A stretch of DNA of 64,000 nt from Arthrobacter sp. StoSoilB20 (GCF_019977295.1 NZ_AP024651.1:3906001-3970000); one strand, 5' to 3'; counted from the first letter of the stretch, positions 8,974 through 18,659 are shown. Made by a program: numbers and translations. The notes: generated by a model from the letters alone, not told the origin.

Positions 8974-9232
8974 GGGGATCACCTTTCAAGTGAGGGGGAA
9001 CCGGCCGGATGCGGTTCAGTGAGACGACTCTCACAGTCGGTGAAAGCAGGATTCAATGAGTACTTTCGAATGAGTCGCCACCGGGTTCCGCCATCATCAG
9101 GCCCTTCCCTGTCACAGCCACGACGGTCCACTCCGATTAGGCATGTATTCCTCCCTTGGGGCTCCCCAACAATCAAAGTGATCCGCGCGGGCAGGCAGTG
9201 TCCGCGCTTCGGCCGCGATGTAAAGAGGGAAA
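8974..9232. promoter_or_regulatory. Divergent promoter region with candidate operator
   Basis: This 259-base gap separates the ABC importer operon (minus) from the Gfo/Idh gene (plus). At 9048-9066 it holds AGGATTCAATGAGTACTTT, which matches 14 of 19 positions of a palindromic motif before the sulfatase gene (11814-11832), including the core TCAATGAG. The same block is partly repeated as TTCGAATGAG at 9065-9074. A role as operator for the GntR-type regulator at 11929 is inference. Confidence 0.4.
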
Positions 9233-10258
9233 TTGATACGACTGGGAATCATTGGGGCCGGTGCCGTGGCACACTTCCACGCGGAATCTGCCGGGCGGAT
9301 CAACAACGTCCGCTTGGCTGCGGTTTGCGACCTTCAGCAGGAGGCAGCGGCGAGGGTTGCCTCGCCGTGGGATGCGCAGGTTTACACGGACTATATGGCC
9401 ATGTATCGGGACGCCGCACTGGACGCCGTCATCATCAATACCCCGCACGCCTTGCACTTGGAGATGGTGCTGGCCGCGGCAGGACATGGCTTGCACGTGT
9501 TGGTGGAGAAGCCCATGGCTACCACGGTTGCCGACTGTGAACGCATGATCCAGGCATGCAGGGAAGCCGGGGTTGCTTTGGTGGTGGGCCAGATCCAGCA
9601 TTTCCTGCCGGAGAAGCTCGCCGCGGAGAAGGTGCTGGCCAGCGGCGAACTCGGCCAAGTCCTGATGATCCGTGACTACCGGACCACCGACTACCGCCCT
9701 GGAACCCGACCGGACTGGTTCTTCAGCAAAGCCATGGCCGGGGGCGGGGCCCTGATGAACATTGGCGGACATTGCCTGGACCGTTCCATCTGGTTCGGGG
9801 GCGCGCCGGTCGAGTCACTCAGTGCCTCGACGCTGAACCGCTTCGGAGTTCCGGTGGAAACGGACGGTGCCATGTCGCTGACGCTTCGAAATGGTGTCCA
9901 CGTCAGCATCGTCATTGCTTCAGACTCAACCCAACGCATGGACGAGGTTCTCATCGTGTGCGAACACGGCACGGTTTCCTGCAGCCCTCACAACGGAACG
10001 CTGGTCCGCACACATGGCACCACACGGACTGTCTGGAAACCCCGTCCTGAGGATATCCAGGAAGGCTTCTTCCTGCAGTTGCAGGACTTCATCGAAGTGC
10101 TCGACGGCGGGAGACCGAAAGTCAGCGTTGAGCACGCCCGCCACATAGTAGAGGTGGTCCTGGCCTCCTACGAGGCAGCCGGAACCGGTGGCGTCCGGCT
10201 CCTCAGCCCGACCGGCAACACCGCTGCTGGCGGACGGGTGCTCAGCGAAGTCCCCTAG
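9233..10258 (+). CDS. Gfo/Idh/MocA family oxidoreductase
   Basis: 341 residues. The N-terminal Rossmann domain starts IRLGIIGAGAVAHFHAES, and the conserved EKP motif occurs in HVLVEKPMATTV near residue 95. The C-terminal alpha/beta dimer domain contains GGALMNIGGHCLD, whose His is in the usual catalytic position. The TTG start at 9233 follows AAAGAGGGAA. The enzyme is expected to oxidise or reduce a sugar or uronate with NAD(P). Divergent from the importer and convergent with the sulfatase, it likely processes the imported sugar. Substrate specificity is not readable. Confidence 0.88.
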   Translation: MIRLGIIGAGAVAHFHAESAGRINNVRLAAVCDLQQEAAARVASPWDAQVYTDYMAMYRDAALDAVIINTPHALHLEMVLAAAGHGLHVLVEKPMATTVADCERMIQACREAGVALVVGQIQHFLPEKLAAEKVLASGELGQVLMIRDYRTTDYRPGTRPDWFFSKAMAGGGALMNIGGHCLDRSIWFGGAPVESLSASTLNRFGVPVETDGAMSLTLRNGVHVSIVIASDSTQRMDEVLIVCEHGTVSCSPHNGTLVRTHGTTRTVWKPRPEDIQEGFFLQLQDFIEVLDGGRPKVSVEHARHIVEVVLASYEAAGTGGVRLLSPTGNTAAGGRVLSEVP

Positions 10259-10286
10259 TCCGGAGGCCGGCTGGTGCGGCGGCCGG

Positions 10287-11786
10287 CTAGGACGAAAGGC
10301 CGGCTGCGGCCGTTCCGTCCCAGTTGGGTGGCGTGAAGGCTCCCAAGGGATCCTCCACTACGGACGCAGTCTGCCCGGCCCCTGCCACCGGGAGTGAACT
10401 CCCGTCGAATCCCGGGACGGCATGACGGTGAAACCACTCCTGGAGCTGGCCCCTCATACCGGCTGCGCGGAGGGCATGAACCGGGTCATCCACAAGGTTG
10501 TCCCGTTCGTCCGGATCAGCCACCAGGCTGTACAGCTCGTGTGGCCCATGGGGGTACCGGTGCACGTACTTCCATTCCGCACTGCGAATCATCCGAACCG
10601 GGCCATACTCGTCGAAGACCACGACGGCGCGGTCCCCCGCGGCGGCGGATTGCCCGCCGTCGTCGGGGTTCCCGCCGCTGCCAGTCCGTGCAGGGTCCGG
10701 CAGCCCGCGCAACAACCCTGCGAAGGACTTCCCGGGCCCCTCCTCGAAGGGCCCGGCGTCCAGTCCGGCCAGCTCCAGGACCGTTGCGGCTGCATCGTAG
10801 GCCGACAGCAGTTCCGTCAGGACGGCTCCCTGCCTGATCCGGCCGGGCAACGCGAAAATGGCCGGGACTTTGATGGACGAGTCGTACACGTTCTGGGGAA
10901 ACGTCCCGTTGCCCTTCCCCCAAATACCGTGGTGGCCGCAGTTGAAGCCGTTGTCGCTACTGAAGATCACCAGGGTGTTGTCCGCAAGGCCAAGGTCCTC
11001 CAGCCGGCCCAGGACCTCGCCGATTCCTACATCCATGGCACTCACTGCGGCAAAATATCCCACCAGGGCTGCCCGTACATCGGCCTCACCCCCGATGGGC
11101 ACGCCATTGACAGTGGGACTCCACGGATGGAGCGGTTCCTGGGGGCAGCTCGTGAAGGCACAGTCAGCGTAGAGCTCCCCGAATTCGATCGGATGCTGGC
11201 CTTTCCACGGCTTGTGGGGTGCGGTGTAGTTGATGGCCAGGAAGAAGGGCTCCGGCCGAGTGGAGGCCTTTTCGATGAAGCCCAAGGCGTCGCGGGTGAT
11301 GGCGTCCGTCAAGTATCCGGTGACCTCTTCCCGGTGGCTGGCGACGCCGTCGTACCTGTACATCACTGCCTGGTCATAAGGGCTTCCGCCCCCTTCCAAT
11401 GCAAACCAGTGGCTGAAGCCTCTCCTTGGGGTGTCGTTGGCGCCCAGGTGCCATTTGCCCGACAGGCCCAGGCGGTAGCCGGCGTCGGCCAGATCGTCGG
11501 TGAAAAGGCGCTGCCCCTGCAAAAAGTCCACCGCCTCCGGTCCCGTTTCGACACCGGCCAGATAGTCATGGACGCCGTGACGGGAGGGAATGTCTCCGGT
11601 CATCAGGCTGGCGCGGGCCGGGGAGCACACGGGCGAGGCACAGAAGAAGTTCTCCAAGCGCGTTCCGCGATCGGCGAGCGCGTCCAGATGCGGAGTGTGG
11701 ATCTCGTCGTTACCGCCGCATCCCAGCGCCCAAGCGCCTTGGTCGTCACTCAGGATGAAAATGATGTTCGGTTTTTTATGGGGCAC
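10287..11786 (-). CDS. Sulfatase (formylglycine-dependent, Cys type)
   Basis: 499 residues. Metal-ligand residues appear in IIFILSDDQG (Asp14, Asp15). The sulfatase signature CSPARASLMTG begins at Cys54, the CxPxR site that is converted to formylglycine. Further family segments are GKWHLGAND, the TAPHKPW region and the second metal site FSSDNGFNCGHHG. No signal peptide is visible, so it probably desulfates imported oligosaccharides in the cytosol. The only usable start is GTG at 11784-11786, where a GAGGA directly abuts the start codon, an unusually short spacing. Context (PL8 lyase, importer, regulator) supports a sulfated glycan substrate. Confidence 0.92.
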   Translation of the reverse strand: MPHKKPNIIFILSDDQGAWALGCGGNDEIHTPHLDALADRGTRLENFFCASPVCSPARASLMTGDIPSRHGVHDYLAGVETGPEAVDFLQGQRLFTDDLADAGYRLGLSGKWHLGANDTPRRGFSHWFALEGGGSPYDQAVMYRYDGVASHREEVTGYLTDAITRDALGFIEKASTRPEPFFLAINYTAPHKPWKGQHPIEFGELYADCAFTSCPQEPLHPWSPTVNGVPIGGEADVRAALVGYFAAVSAMDVGIGEVLGRLEDLGLADNTLVIFSSDNGFNCGHHGIWGKGNGTFPQNVYDSSIKVPAIFALPGRIRQGAVLTELLSAYDAAATVLELAGLDAGPFEEGPGKSFAGLLRGLPDPARTGSGGNPDDGGQSAAAGDRAVVVFDEYGPVRMIRSAEWKYVHRYPHGPHELYSLVADPDERDNLVDDPVHALRAAGMRGQLQEWFHRHAVPGFDGSSLPVAGAGQTASVVEDPLGAFTPPNWDGTAAAGLSS

Positions 11787-11813
11787 TCCTCATTGCTACG
11801 TTTCGTTGACGCG

Positions 11814-11832
11814 AGGAATCAATGAGCATTCC
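11814..11832. promoter_or_regulatory. Candidate operator in sulfatase/regulator intergenic region
   Basis: AGGAATCAATGAGCATTCC contains the inverted repeat GGAAT-N8-ATTCC and shares the core TCAATGAG with 9048-9066 before the Gfo/Idh gene. It lies 28 bases upstream of the sulfatase start and 97 bases upstream of the regulator start, a sensible place for autorepression and co-control. Confidence 0.4.
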
Positions 11833-11928
11833 CAAAATCCTTGGCACGGGGTAGGGATTCCTTCTTAAATACTCCCTGAACCGTGGGGCAAGATGGGAGA
11901 AATTTCCGTTCCCAGGTGAAGGTGGATC

Positions 11929-13152
11929 ATGCCAAGGAAAAACCCCGAACCCGCCACGGGCGAATCCGCGCCTTTGACTGTGCGTGACACCGCCAAACAA
12001 AACCTGAAGTTCCAGAACCTGAGTGACAACCTGCGCAGGGGTATTTTGGCGGGAACTTGGGCGGTGGGAACCAAGCTGCCCACTGAGCAGCAGCTTTCCC
12101 TGGATACCGGGCTTTCGTTGACCACAGTCCGGCGGGCGTTTGAGGACCTGGTGGACAAGGGCCTGGTGGTTCGTCGGCAGGGTGCCGGGAGTTTCGTGGC
12201 GCCGCAGCGTTCGCAGAAACGCTCCCGCTTCGTCATCGGCGTGCTCCTGCCGGACACGCAGCTGTACTACCCGCAAGTGCTGCAAGGCATCGAGGAACAT
12301 CTCTCCGCCCGCGGCGCCAGCTTGCAGCTTTCCACGTACCACTACGATTTCACGCGCGAGAACGCCAGCATCGGCTTCCTTCTGGAGGCCGGCGTTGACG
12401 GGCTGATCCTGGTGCCGACGCTCACCGGATTGGACAACCCCCAACAGAGGGTTGCTGAGCTGATGGCCCTGCCGGTTCCAGTAGTTTTGTTGGAGCGCAG
12501 CCTCGACGATCTCGGGCCCGGGGACCGGACCGAACACGTTTGTTCGGATCACCAAGGCGGAGCGTACGACGCCGTGATGCACCTTCACCGTTTAGGGCAC
12601 CGGAAGATCGGGCTGCTGACGCGGGCCAACGAGGCTGCCCGGAGCAGCAACCCAACGCAGGCCGCCGTCATGGCCGGGTACGCTTCCGCAGTAGAAGTCC
12701 TGGGACTGGATACAGACGGACACCACGACATGGCGTTCAGCGCTACCAAGCCCGAATGGGAAGCAGATCAGGCAGAGCACATGTTCCAGCTGCTGGCGGC
12801 CAGCGGCGCTACGGCGGCCTTGGTCTTCGGTGACAGGGAAGCAGCGTTGCTGGAAGGGGCGGCAGCACGGCATGGAATCCGGGTTCCGGAGGAGCTGGCT
12901 CTGGTCTCCTACGATGACGAAATGGCAGACCTCGCCCAGATTCCCCTCACTGCGGTTTCCCCTGCCAAACACCGGCTCGGAGTGATGGCCGCCGACGTCC
13001 TGCTGCGACGGCTGACCGAGGGCGATGCCTGTCCCCTCCATCAGATCCGCCTGCGCCCGAGAATAGTGGTGCGCGATTCCTGCGGGGCCAAAAAGGTTAG
13101 CCCCCTCCAGCGCGTTGTGGGGCCTGTTCTGCATCCATTGAGGGCCAAATAG
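11929..13152 (+). CDS. GntR-family regulator with LacI-type sugar-binding domain
   Basis: 407 residues. The N-terminal winged helix (residues ~20-90) shows the GntR pattern NLRRGILAGTWAVGTKLPTE and LDTGLSLTTVRRAFEDLVDK. The rest is a periplasmic-binding-protein-like effector domain as in LacI proteins (FVIGVLLPDTQLYYPQVLQG; DHQGGAYDAVMHLHRLGHRK; LALVSYDDEMADLAQIPLT). This GntR-LacI chimera is the architecture of AraR. It is divergent from the sulfatase and convergent with the PL8 lyase, so it most likely senses a sugar from their substrate. The start is supported by CAGGTGAAGGTG upstream of the ATG. Its 3' end forms the left arm of a long palindrome. Confidence 0.9.
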   Translation: MPRKNPEPATGESAPLTVRDTAKQNLKFQNLSDNLRRGILAGTWAVGTKLPTEQQLSLDTGLSLTTVRRAFEDLVDKGLVVRRQGAGSFVAPQRSQKRSRFVIGVLLPDTQLYYPQVLQGIEEHLSARGASLQLSTYHYDFTRENASIGFLLEAGVDGLILVPTLTGLDNPQQRVAELMALPVPVVLLERSLDDLGPGDRTEHVCSDHQGGAYDAVMHLHRLGHRKIGLLTRANEAARSSNPTQAAVMAGYASAVEVLGLDTDGHHDMAFSATKPEWEADQAEHMFQLLAASGATAALVFGDREAALLEGAAARHGIRVPEELALVSYDDEMADLAQIPLTAVSPAKHRLGVMAADVLLRRLTEGDACPLHQIRLRPRIVVRDSCGAKKVSPLQRVVGPVLHPLRAK

Positions 13153-13175
13153 CTCGCAGAACAGGCCTCACAACG
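13113..13175. terminator. Long palindrome at convergent gene ends (family 1, copy 1)
   Basis: The arms 13113-13132 and 13156-13175 pair over 20 bases with one G-U-compatible mismatch. The consensus arm is CGTTGTGAGGCCTGTTCTGC. The left arm lies inside the last codons of the regulator and the right arm just before the stop of the PL8 lyase, so the hairpin can serve both convergent transcripts. There is no strong T-tract. A second copy lies at 25184-25246. Confidence 0.7.
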
Positions 13176-13180
13176 AAGGT

Positions 13181-15553
13181 CTAGCGGCGAAGTTTCACTA
13201 ACTGCGTCACGCCATTGAGCCCGGCCGTGGCAAGCGTCAGGGTCGTCCGTCCCTCCGCATCTGTCCCCAGCGTGCCAGCGCCTTCGAGAACGCTGGTCCA
13301 CGAACCCTCCGGAAGGGTCAGGGTGAGGCTCGCAGCCTTCTGCGTCGGCTCACTGACCGCCAGGCTGAGGACGTTGCCGTGCCGGGAAATCACGACGCAG
13401 GCAGGGCCGGAGGCGCCCAGCCCGCCTGCCGTCCCGGGCTTCCAGAACGTGGCAGCAGTGGTCTTCTCTGTCTTGAACTCCACCGACTGGGCAGTGGCGT
13501 CGTTGCGGATCACTACGTGCTTATTGGGCTTGGCGAGTTTGCTGGACTCCATGGCCGAAGCTCCCGGGGCCACCACATAGGCATAGCTCTTCGCTGCAGA
13601 ACCGGCACCGTGGTCCAGGTAGATGGTGGCGTAGTTCCGCTGCTGCACCGTGCTGCTGCCGTTGATGTTCACTTGCGACCAACTCCCGGACCTGGCCTCC
13701 CGCAAGACGGTCAGCGGAGAGGAATCCAGGACAGCGTAGCCACCAAACCCCTCCAAATGAACCCACCGGTCCCCACTCAGCACAACAGCGTTCCCTGCCG
13801 TTTCAGCAACGGTGCCGGACGCCGTCGTGAGTTCATTGTTTCCTTGGTGGAGGTTCCGGTGATCGAGGATGGTTTCCAAAGGCGCCCCGGACGCGGAAGT
13901 GATGTCGGCGCCGAGGCAGACAGTGACGCTCCCGCTGACGAACCAGGACTTCCGGGCGGACAAGCCGGTACGGCCCGGACCCACCAGATGCTGTCCGACG
14001 GCGGCTACTTCACCGAGCGCTGTTGAGCCGGTCCATTCATTTGCAGGGACGGCAGCGCCCCATTCGCCCTCGACCTTGTCCGGCAAAGGGGTGGTATCGA
14101 CGGTGGTGCCGGGCAGGCGGTTGTAGTTGGCGGTGGCCCAATACGCGTCATCGTATTGGCCGAGGTCCGAGGTGTGGAAGTAGGTCATCCCTGACCCCGT
14201 GTGATAGCCGCGGTTGTTCTCTCCGTTTCCACATTCGTACCAGGCAATCCGGTTGCTGGCCATGGAGAGGGACAACGCCCAGCCGGGCCCCCGGTGCATA
14301 GTCCGGTCCATCGCAGGGAAGAGCCGGTGACCCGGAGATTCAGGCACTGGCGCGATCCCGGAAGCCAACAACTCTTTCACCAAGGCCGTCCGTGGGACGC
14401 TGGCCCCGGCAAGAATGGGTCGGTACGTATTGCGTGAAATCCAGCCTTGGCAGAGGCCCCTCCACCTTACGGCTGTGTCATTGTCCATCGCCCGGGCCAA
14501 AAGCAGGATCGCCTCGATGCTCGTAGCAGCCAGGTCATATCCCGTGTTGGCTTCACGGCTGATGCTCCGGCCGCGCACCGAATCTGCCATGGCTCCGTTG
14601 ATGATCAGGGGGGCGAACGATCCCTCCACTGCGTCGAAGAAGATGCTGCGCGAAGGATCGGAGACCTCGTAGTCGGTTCCGCCGAGCAGGGCGAACAGCT
14701 TTGAAAGCCCGTTGAGCAGAACCACACCGTATGAACCTGTGTAGGGCGTCGTGCTGTGCTGGATGAAGGAGCCGTCCCTGAAGATCCCGTCGCCACTGGT
14801 GACGTATTGCCACACTTGGCTGAGTCCTGCGATTGCGTGCTGAAGTTTAGGGGTGTCTTCCCCCGCCAGTGACCGGATGATGATTCCCTGGCACAAGTCC
14901 ACCCGGTTGGCTCCCACTGAGGTGACCTTGCCGCGCTTCGGCGGGAATTGCAGCCAAGGATCGGGGACAAAGTGGTCAATGGCCGCCGAATAGGCCTGGA
15001 TCTCAGCTGCGGACAGCTCGCCGTGCAGCAGGACCATGGCGTCGGCCAATGCCCGCGGAACCCCGATCTCCCACGACCACCAGTTGCCAACCTCTTCTTT
15101 GGCGTCGTTGTAGCAGAGGGTGTTGGCATCGGCGAGGCCCGCTTTGATGTCCGTCAGCACTCCGGCGTCTCCGAACACCGCAGCCGTTGGCGTGGCCCAG
15201 GCCGTGGCCAACTGGGAAAGCCGTGTATACGTGGTGACCATTTCTGCGTCCTTGGCGAAGGACAGATCCGTGAACACCGATGTCCTGCCGGCGGCCCTGT
15301 TGAGCTTTGCAAGGGAGTCGGCGGCCTTCGCGTTCAAGGCCGCCACAGCGTTGGTGAAGTCCGGATCCCCTGTCTGGATCACGGTGCGGCCGGTGATCTG
15401 GTCTACCCAACGGTTTCGCAACGCTGCGAACTGAGCGGCATCCGGCCCCGTTTCCGCCCAGGCGTTGCCGGCGAACATGGAGCTGGCCACAGCGGCCAGA
15501 GACAGGGCACCGGCACCCTGCAGCAGGGTCCTTCGGGGGAATTGAAGTGACAA
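13181..15553 (-). CDS. Polysaccharide lyase family 8 (hyaluronate/chondroitin/xanthan lyase type), Tat-exported
   Basis: About 790 residues from a TTG start at 15553, preferred because TTAGGAG lies seven bases upstream; GTG codons at 15613 and 15586 are alternatives. The N-terminus has a twin-arginine signal (FPRRTLLQG, hydrophobic stretch, cleavage after AWA). PL8 hallmarks are the aromatic patch [13 protein letters not shown], the Asn-containing [10 protein letters not shown], and [14 protein letters not shown], where His266 and Tyr275 align with the catalytic pair of pneumococcal hyaluronate lyase; an Arg cluster [14 protein letters not shown] follows. It beta-eliminates uronic-acid polymers outside the cell. 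Family members split hyaluronan, chondroitin or xanthan. The neighbouring sulfatase favours a sulfated substrate, but no GH88/GH105 unsaturated-uronyl hydrolase is seen here. Confidence 0.92.
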   Translation of the reverse strand: MSLQFPRRTLLQGAGALSLAAVASSMFAGNAWAETGPDAAQFAALRNRWVDQITGRTVIQTGDPDFTNAVAALNAKAADSLAKLNRAAGRTSVFTDLSFAKDAEMVTTYTRLSQLATAWATPTAAVFGDAGVLTDIKAGLADANTLCYNDAKEEVGNWWSWEIGVPRALADAMVLLHGELSAAEIQAYSAAIDHFVPDPWLQFPPKRGKVTSVGANRVDLCQGIIIRSLAGEDTPKLQHAIAGLSQVWQYVTSGDGIFRDGSFIQHSTTPYTGSYGVVLLNGLSKLFALLGGTDYEVSDPSRSIFFDAVEGSFAPLIINGAMADSVRGRSISREANTGYDLAATSIEAILLLARAMDNDTAVRWRGLCQGWISRNTYRPILAGASVPRTALVKELLASGIAPVPESPGHRLFPAMDRTMHRGPGWALSLSMASNRIAWYECGNGENNRGYHTGSGMTYFHTSDLGQYDDAYWATANYNRLPGTTVDTTPLPDKVEGEWGAAVPANEWTGSTALGEVAAVGQHLVGPGRTGLSARKSWFVSGSVTVCLGADITSASGAPLETILDHRNLHQGNNELTTASGTVAETAGNAVVLSGDRWVHLEGFGGYAVLDSSPLTVLREARSGSWSQVNINGSSTVQQRNYATIYLDHGAGSAAKSYAYVVAPGASAMESSKLAKPNKHVVIRNDATAQSVEFKTEKTTAATFWKPGTAGGLGASGPACVVISRHGNVLSLAVSEPTQKAASLTLTLPEGSWTSVLEGAGTLGTDAEGRTTLTLATAGLNGVTQLVKLRR

Positions 15554-15853
15554 GGAGTTGCTCCTAACACTCGTGGCTGGACTCACTCCGGCGTCTTTCG
15601 CCGGGACCGCCACTGGCTTGCGTTGTAGTCAACGCGAAGTGGAAAGGAGGAATAAAGCAGTACCTTGGCTCTGCTGCCAAGTCGCGGGAAACGTGCATGG
15701 CCCCCGGGAAGGCTGCCAGCCCCCTGTGTAAGTTCCGGCGATCCGGCAGGGTTTCCACGAACCCACGGTCGAGCACGAACCCGTCGCGGCGGAGCCCCTC
15801 CATCTGGAGGCGGAGCCCCAATACCGTCACACCCCTTCGGTAGAGTGCTCCCC
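15554..15853. promoter_or_regulatory. Divergent intergenic region with GCGTTG/CAACGC palindrome
   Basis: This 300-base gap lies between the PL8 lyase and the DinB-like gene. At 15620-15635 it holds GCGTTG-TAGT-CAACGC, flanked by TT and GAA to give a wider imperfect palindrome 67 bases upstream of the lyase start. This is a plausible LacI- or GntR-type operator. No gene is recognised in the rest. Confidence 0.4.
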
Positions 15854-16441
15854 ATGGATGACAAAGCGATGCTGCTCGGTTACTTGCGCCTGCGCCGCGC
15901 GGACCTGCTGGGCAAAGTGGAGAACCTCAGCGAGTACGACGCCAGGCGGCCCTTGACTCCCACGGGAACCAACCTTTTGGGCTTGGTGAAGCATGTGGCC
16001 AGCGTGGAACTGGACTATTTCGGGGTGACGTTCGGACGCCCCAGCGGCAGGGAGCTGCCGTGGTTGGCGGAGGACGCCGAGCCTGATTCCGATATGTGGG
16101 TGCCCGTTACCGAGACCCGGGAGGAGATCCTGGAGCTGCACCACTTCTCGGCCAAGCACAGCGATGAGACCATCGAGTCCCTTCCCTTGGATGCGCCGGG
16201 CGTTGTTCCATGGTGGTCCGAGGAGAAGAAGAACGTGACCCTCCACCAAATACTTGTCCACATGTGCGTGGAAACCGCCAGGCATGCCGGGCACGCGGAC
16301 ATCATCAGGGAGCTCATCGACGGCTCCGCAGGACAAAGGCCGGGCGATCCGAACATTCCCACGCGTAACTCCGAGGAGTGGGCTGCGCACCGGTTCCGGA
16401 TCGAGGAAGCAGCCCGGGAGGCCGACCGCCGCGGCTTCTGA
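15854..16441 (+). CDS. DinB/DUF664 family protein
   Basis: 195 residues, four-helix-bundle DinB-like protein. Typical segments are MLLGYLRLRRADLLGKVENL, TGTNLLGLVKHVASVELDYF with the first His ligand, and ILVHMCVETARHAGHADIIR with the second His pair, forming a probable divalent-metal site. Members include thiol-dependent enzymes and stress-induced proteins, so the function cannot be assigned. The ATG at 15854 is chosen because the family motif starts right after it; an upstream in-frame ATG at 15665 would add an unrelated Arg/Pro-rich leader. Confidence 0.85.
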   Translation: MDDKAMLLGYLRLRRADLLGKVENLSEYDARRPLTPTGTNLLGLVKHVASVELDYFGVTFGRPSGRELPWLAEDAEPDSDMWVPVTETREEILELHHFSAKHSDETIESLPLDAPGVVPWWSEEKKNVTLHQILVHMCVETARHAGHADIIRELIDGSAGQRPGDPNIPTRNSEEWAAHRFRIEEAAREADRRGF

Positions 16442-16506
16442 ACCTTCACAGCCCACGCATAAGTCGGGCAAACCTCCTGCGTAGCCTTGCTCCGTAGAAA
16501 TGAGGC

Positions 16507-17517
16507 ATGACTCCTCCACAGACTGAACACCGTAAGGGCGGCCGGACACGGCGCGCCGTCATCTCCGCCGTTCTGGCGGTCACTCTTTCTGCCGGGGGTG
16601 CCGCAGCCTGGGCTTTGGACCGCTTCGTGGTTCCGCACGCTGAGATCACCAACGTCTCCGAATACGAGGCAAGCCAGACCGGCACCACCACAAACGGTTC
16701 GACGACGGACGCCACCTCTGCTGAGGACGGCACCTCTGCTGATGCGTCGCCTGCGGCCGCCGTGGTCACCGATACCTCCTACACCTCGGGCGACACCGGC
16801 GTCACCGTCTCCACGGTGACCACCGGCAGCGGCGACGACACCGTCACCTACTACGTTGCCGACGTCGTGCTTGATGATGCAACCACGCTGAAGTCGGCGT
16901 TCGCCGAGGACACCTATGGCGAGAACATCACCGAAACCACGTCCGCGATCGCCCAGGACCACAACGCCATCTTCGCCATCAACGGCGATTACTACGGTTT
17001 CAGGGACACGGGCATCGTGATCCGCAACGGCGTGGTGTACCGGGATGAGGGCGCACGGCAGGGCCTGGCTTTCTACAAGGACGGGACCGTCAAGGTCTAC
17101 GACGAGACCACCACCAGCGCTGAGCAACTCGTCGCCGACGGCGTCTGGAACACGCTCTCGTTCGGGCCGTCGCTGCTGGACAACGGGGAGATCGCCTCCG
17201 GGATCGAGGACGTGGAGGTTGATACCAACTTCGGCAACCACTCCATCCAGGGTGAGCAGCCCCGCACCGCCGTCGGGGTCATTGACGAGAACCATCTGGT
17301 GTTCGTGGTGGTCGATGGCCGCAGCCCCGGCTACTCAGCAGGCGTGACCATGAACGGACTGGCCGGGATCATGAAGGACCTCGGCGCTACCACCGCTTAC
17401 AACATCGACGGCGGCGGTTCCTCCACCATGTACTTCAACGGCTCCCTGGTGAACAACCCGCTTGGAGAGAACAAAGAGCGTGGCACCTCCGACATCCTCT
17501 ACATCGCCCAGTCATGA
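16507..17517 (+). CDS. Phosphodiester glycosidase family protein (NAGPA domain), membrane-anchored
   Basis: 336 residues. A short basic N-terminus (RKGGRTRRAVISAV) leads into one hydrophobic helix, then a Ser/Thr/Asp-rich linker (about residues 55-85), then the phosphodiester glycosidase domain with AIFAINGDYYGFRDTG and YNIDGGGSSTMYFNG. The domain is related to the enzyme that uncovers mannose-6-phosphate by removing GlcNAc from a phosphodiester. It is probably extracytoplasmic. The next gene starts inside its stop codon (ATGA overlap), so it leads a tight operon with GT2-GtrA, DUF4956 and VTC genes, pointing to a phosphodiester-containing surface polymer. Confidence 0.88.
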   Translation: MTPPQTEHRKGGRTRRAVISAVLAVTLSAGGAAAWALDRFVVPHAEITNVSEYEASQTGTTTNGSTTDATSAEDGTSADASPAAAVVTDTSYTSGDTGVTVSTVTTGSGDDTVTYYVADVVLDDATTLKSAFAEDTYGENITETTSAIAQDHNAIFAINGDYYGFRDTGIVIRNGVVYRDEGARQGLAFYKDGTVKVYDETTTSAEQLVADGVWNTLSFGPSLLDNGEIASGIEDVEVDTNFGNHSIQGEQPRTAVGVIDENHLVFVVVDGRSPGYSAGVTMNGLAGIMKDLGATTAYNIDGGGSSTMYFNGSLVNNPLGENKERGTSDILYIAQS

Positions 17518-18659
17518 TCGTCCTGATACCGGCCTATGAGCCGGACCACCAGCTCACCGCACTTGTCCGAAACCTTCAGGAAGCCGATCCATGGCTGACC
17601 ATGGTGGTGGTGGACGACGGTTCCGGACCGGACTACCAACAAACGTTCGACGACGCCGCCCGGCTTGGGTGCCATGTGCTCAGTTACGCCGTGAACGGCG
17701 GGAAGGGACACGCCCTCAAAAGCGGGTTCGCTTTCATAGCCGAACGGTTCCCGGGGCAGGACGTTGTCTGCGCGGACAGCGATGGCCAGCACGCCGTGGC
17801 CGACATCCTGGCCGTGGCCGATCGTGTCCGTCATGTCACAGCGGCGATGATCCTTGGATGCCGGAACTTCACTGGAAGTGTCCCGGCCCGCAGCAGGTTC
17901 GGCAACACAGTGACCCGCGGCCTGTTCAGGCTGGCGACAGGGCAACGGGTTGCTGATACACAAACGGGCTTGCGCGGATACCGGGCCGACATGCTCCCTT
18001 GGCTGCTGACAGTCCGTGGCCAACGCTACGAATACGAACTGAACCTGCTGCTGGAAGCGAAACAGGCAGGCTACGGCATCGAGTCCGTGGAAATCGCCAC
18101 CGTCTATCTGGACAACAACTCCGGATCGCATTTCAGGCCCGTGGCCGACTCCCTGAGGATCTATGCGCCGCTGTTGAAGTTCCTGGGCTCCTCGTTGTCC
18201 GCGTTCGTGGTGGACACGGTGATGTTCCTGGTGCTGAGCGCCGTCACGGATTCGTTGCTGCTGGCAGTTGTGGGTGCCCGGCTGGTCAGTGCCTCGGTGA
18301 ACTTCCTGGTGAATCGTCGGCTGGTCTTTGAGCACGGCAAGGACACCTCGTTGCGTGCCGCGGCTGCTGGCTATGTGGCCCTGGTGGTTGTCCTGTTGTC
18401 GGCCAACTACGCCGCCATGGCCACCCTCACTTCCCTTGCCCTCCCGGATGTGCCGGCCAAATTGCTGACCGAGGTGGCCTTGTTGGGCGTCAGCTACGGC
18501 GTTCAGCAGCGATTCCTGTTCATCCGCAGGGCCCGCACCGCAGCATCGGAAACCGATGGCACCGAAACACATATCCCCGCCTTGGTCCCGGCACAGTTTC
18601 AGCACAGCATGCCCGGGAAAAGTGGAGATCAATCCCCCAAGAGATTCCGGAGCAACTGA
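17514..18659 (+). CDS. Glycosyltransferase family 2 fused to GtrA-like membrane domain
   Basis: 381 residues. Residues 1-200 form a GT-A glycosyltransferase resembling dolichol/undecaprenyl-phosphate sugar transferases (IVLIPAYEPDH, VVVDDGSGPDY, the CADSDGQH metal motif, TQTGLRGYRADML). Residues about 215-345 form a GtrA-like four-helix membrane domain (LGSSLSAFVVDTVMFLVLSA; ASVNFLVNRRLVFEH). Such fusions load a sugar onto a polyprenyl phosphate and help present it across the membrane (family knowledge). It overlaps the phosphodiester glycosidase stop and the DUF4956 start. Confidence 0.9.
   Translation: MIVLIPAYEPDHQLTALVRNLQEADPWLTMVVVDDGSGPDYQQTFDDAARLGCHVLSYAVNGGKGHALKSGFAFIAERFPGQDVVCADSDGQHAVADILAVADRVRHVTAAMILGCRNFTGSVPARSRFGNTVTRGLFRLATGQRVADTQTGLRGYRADMLPWLLTVRGQRYEYELNLLLEAKQAGYGIESVEIATVYLDNNSGSHFRPVADSLRIYAPLLKFLGSSLSAFVVDTVMFLVLSAVTDSLLLAVVGARLVSASVNFLVNRRLVFEHGKDTSLRAAAAGYVALVVVLLSANYAAMATLTSLALPDVPAKLLTEVALLGVSYGVQQRFLFIRRARTAASETDGTETHIPALVPAQFQHSMPGKSGDQSPKRFRSN

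Noticed and set aside
10422..11825. 467-codon plus-strand open frame opposite the sulfatase
   Set aside because: The sulfatase on the minus strand has all catalytic motifs; the plus frame has no domain and its His/Gln/Val/Gly-rich composition is typical of a shadow frame.
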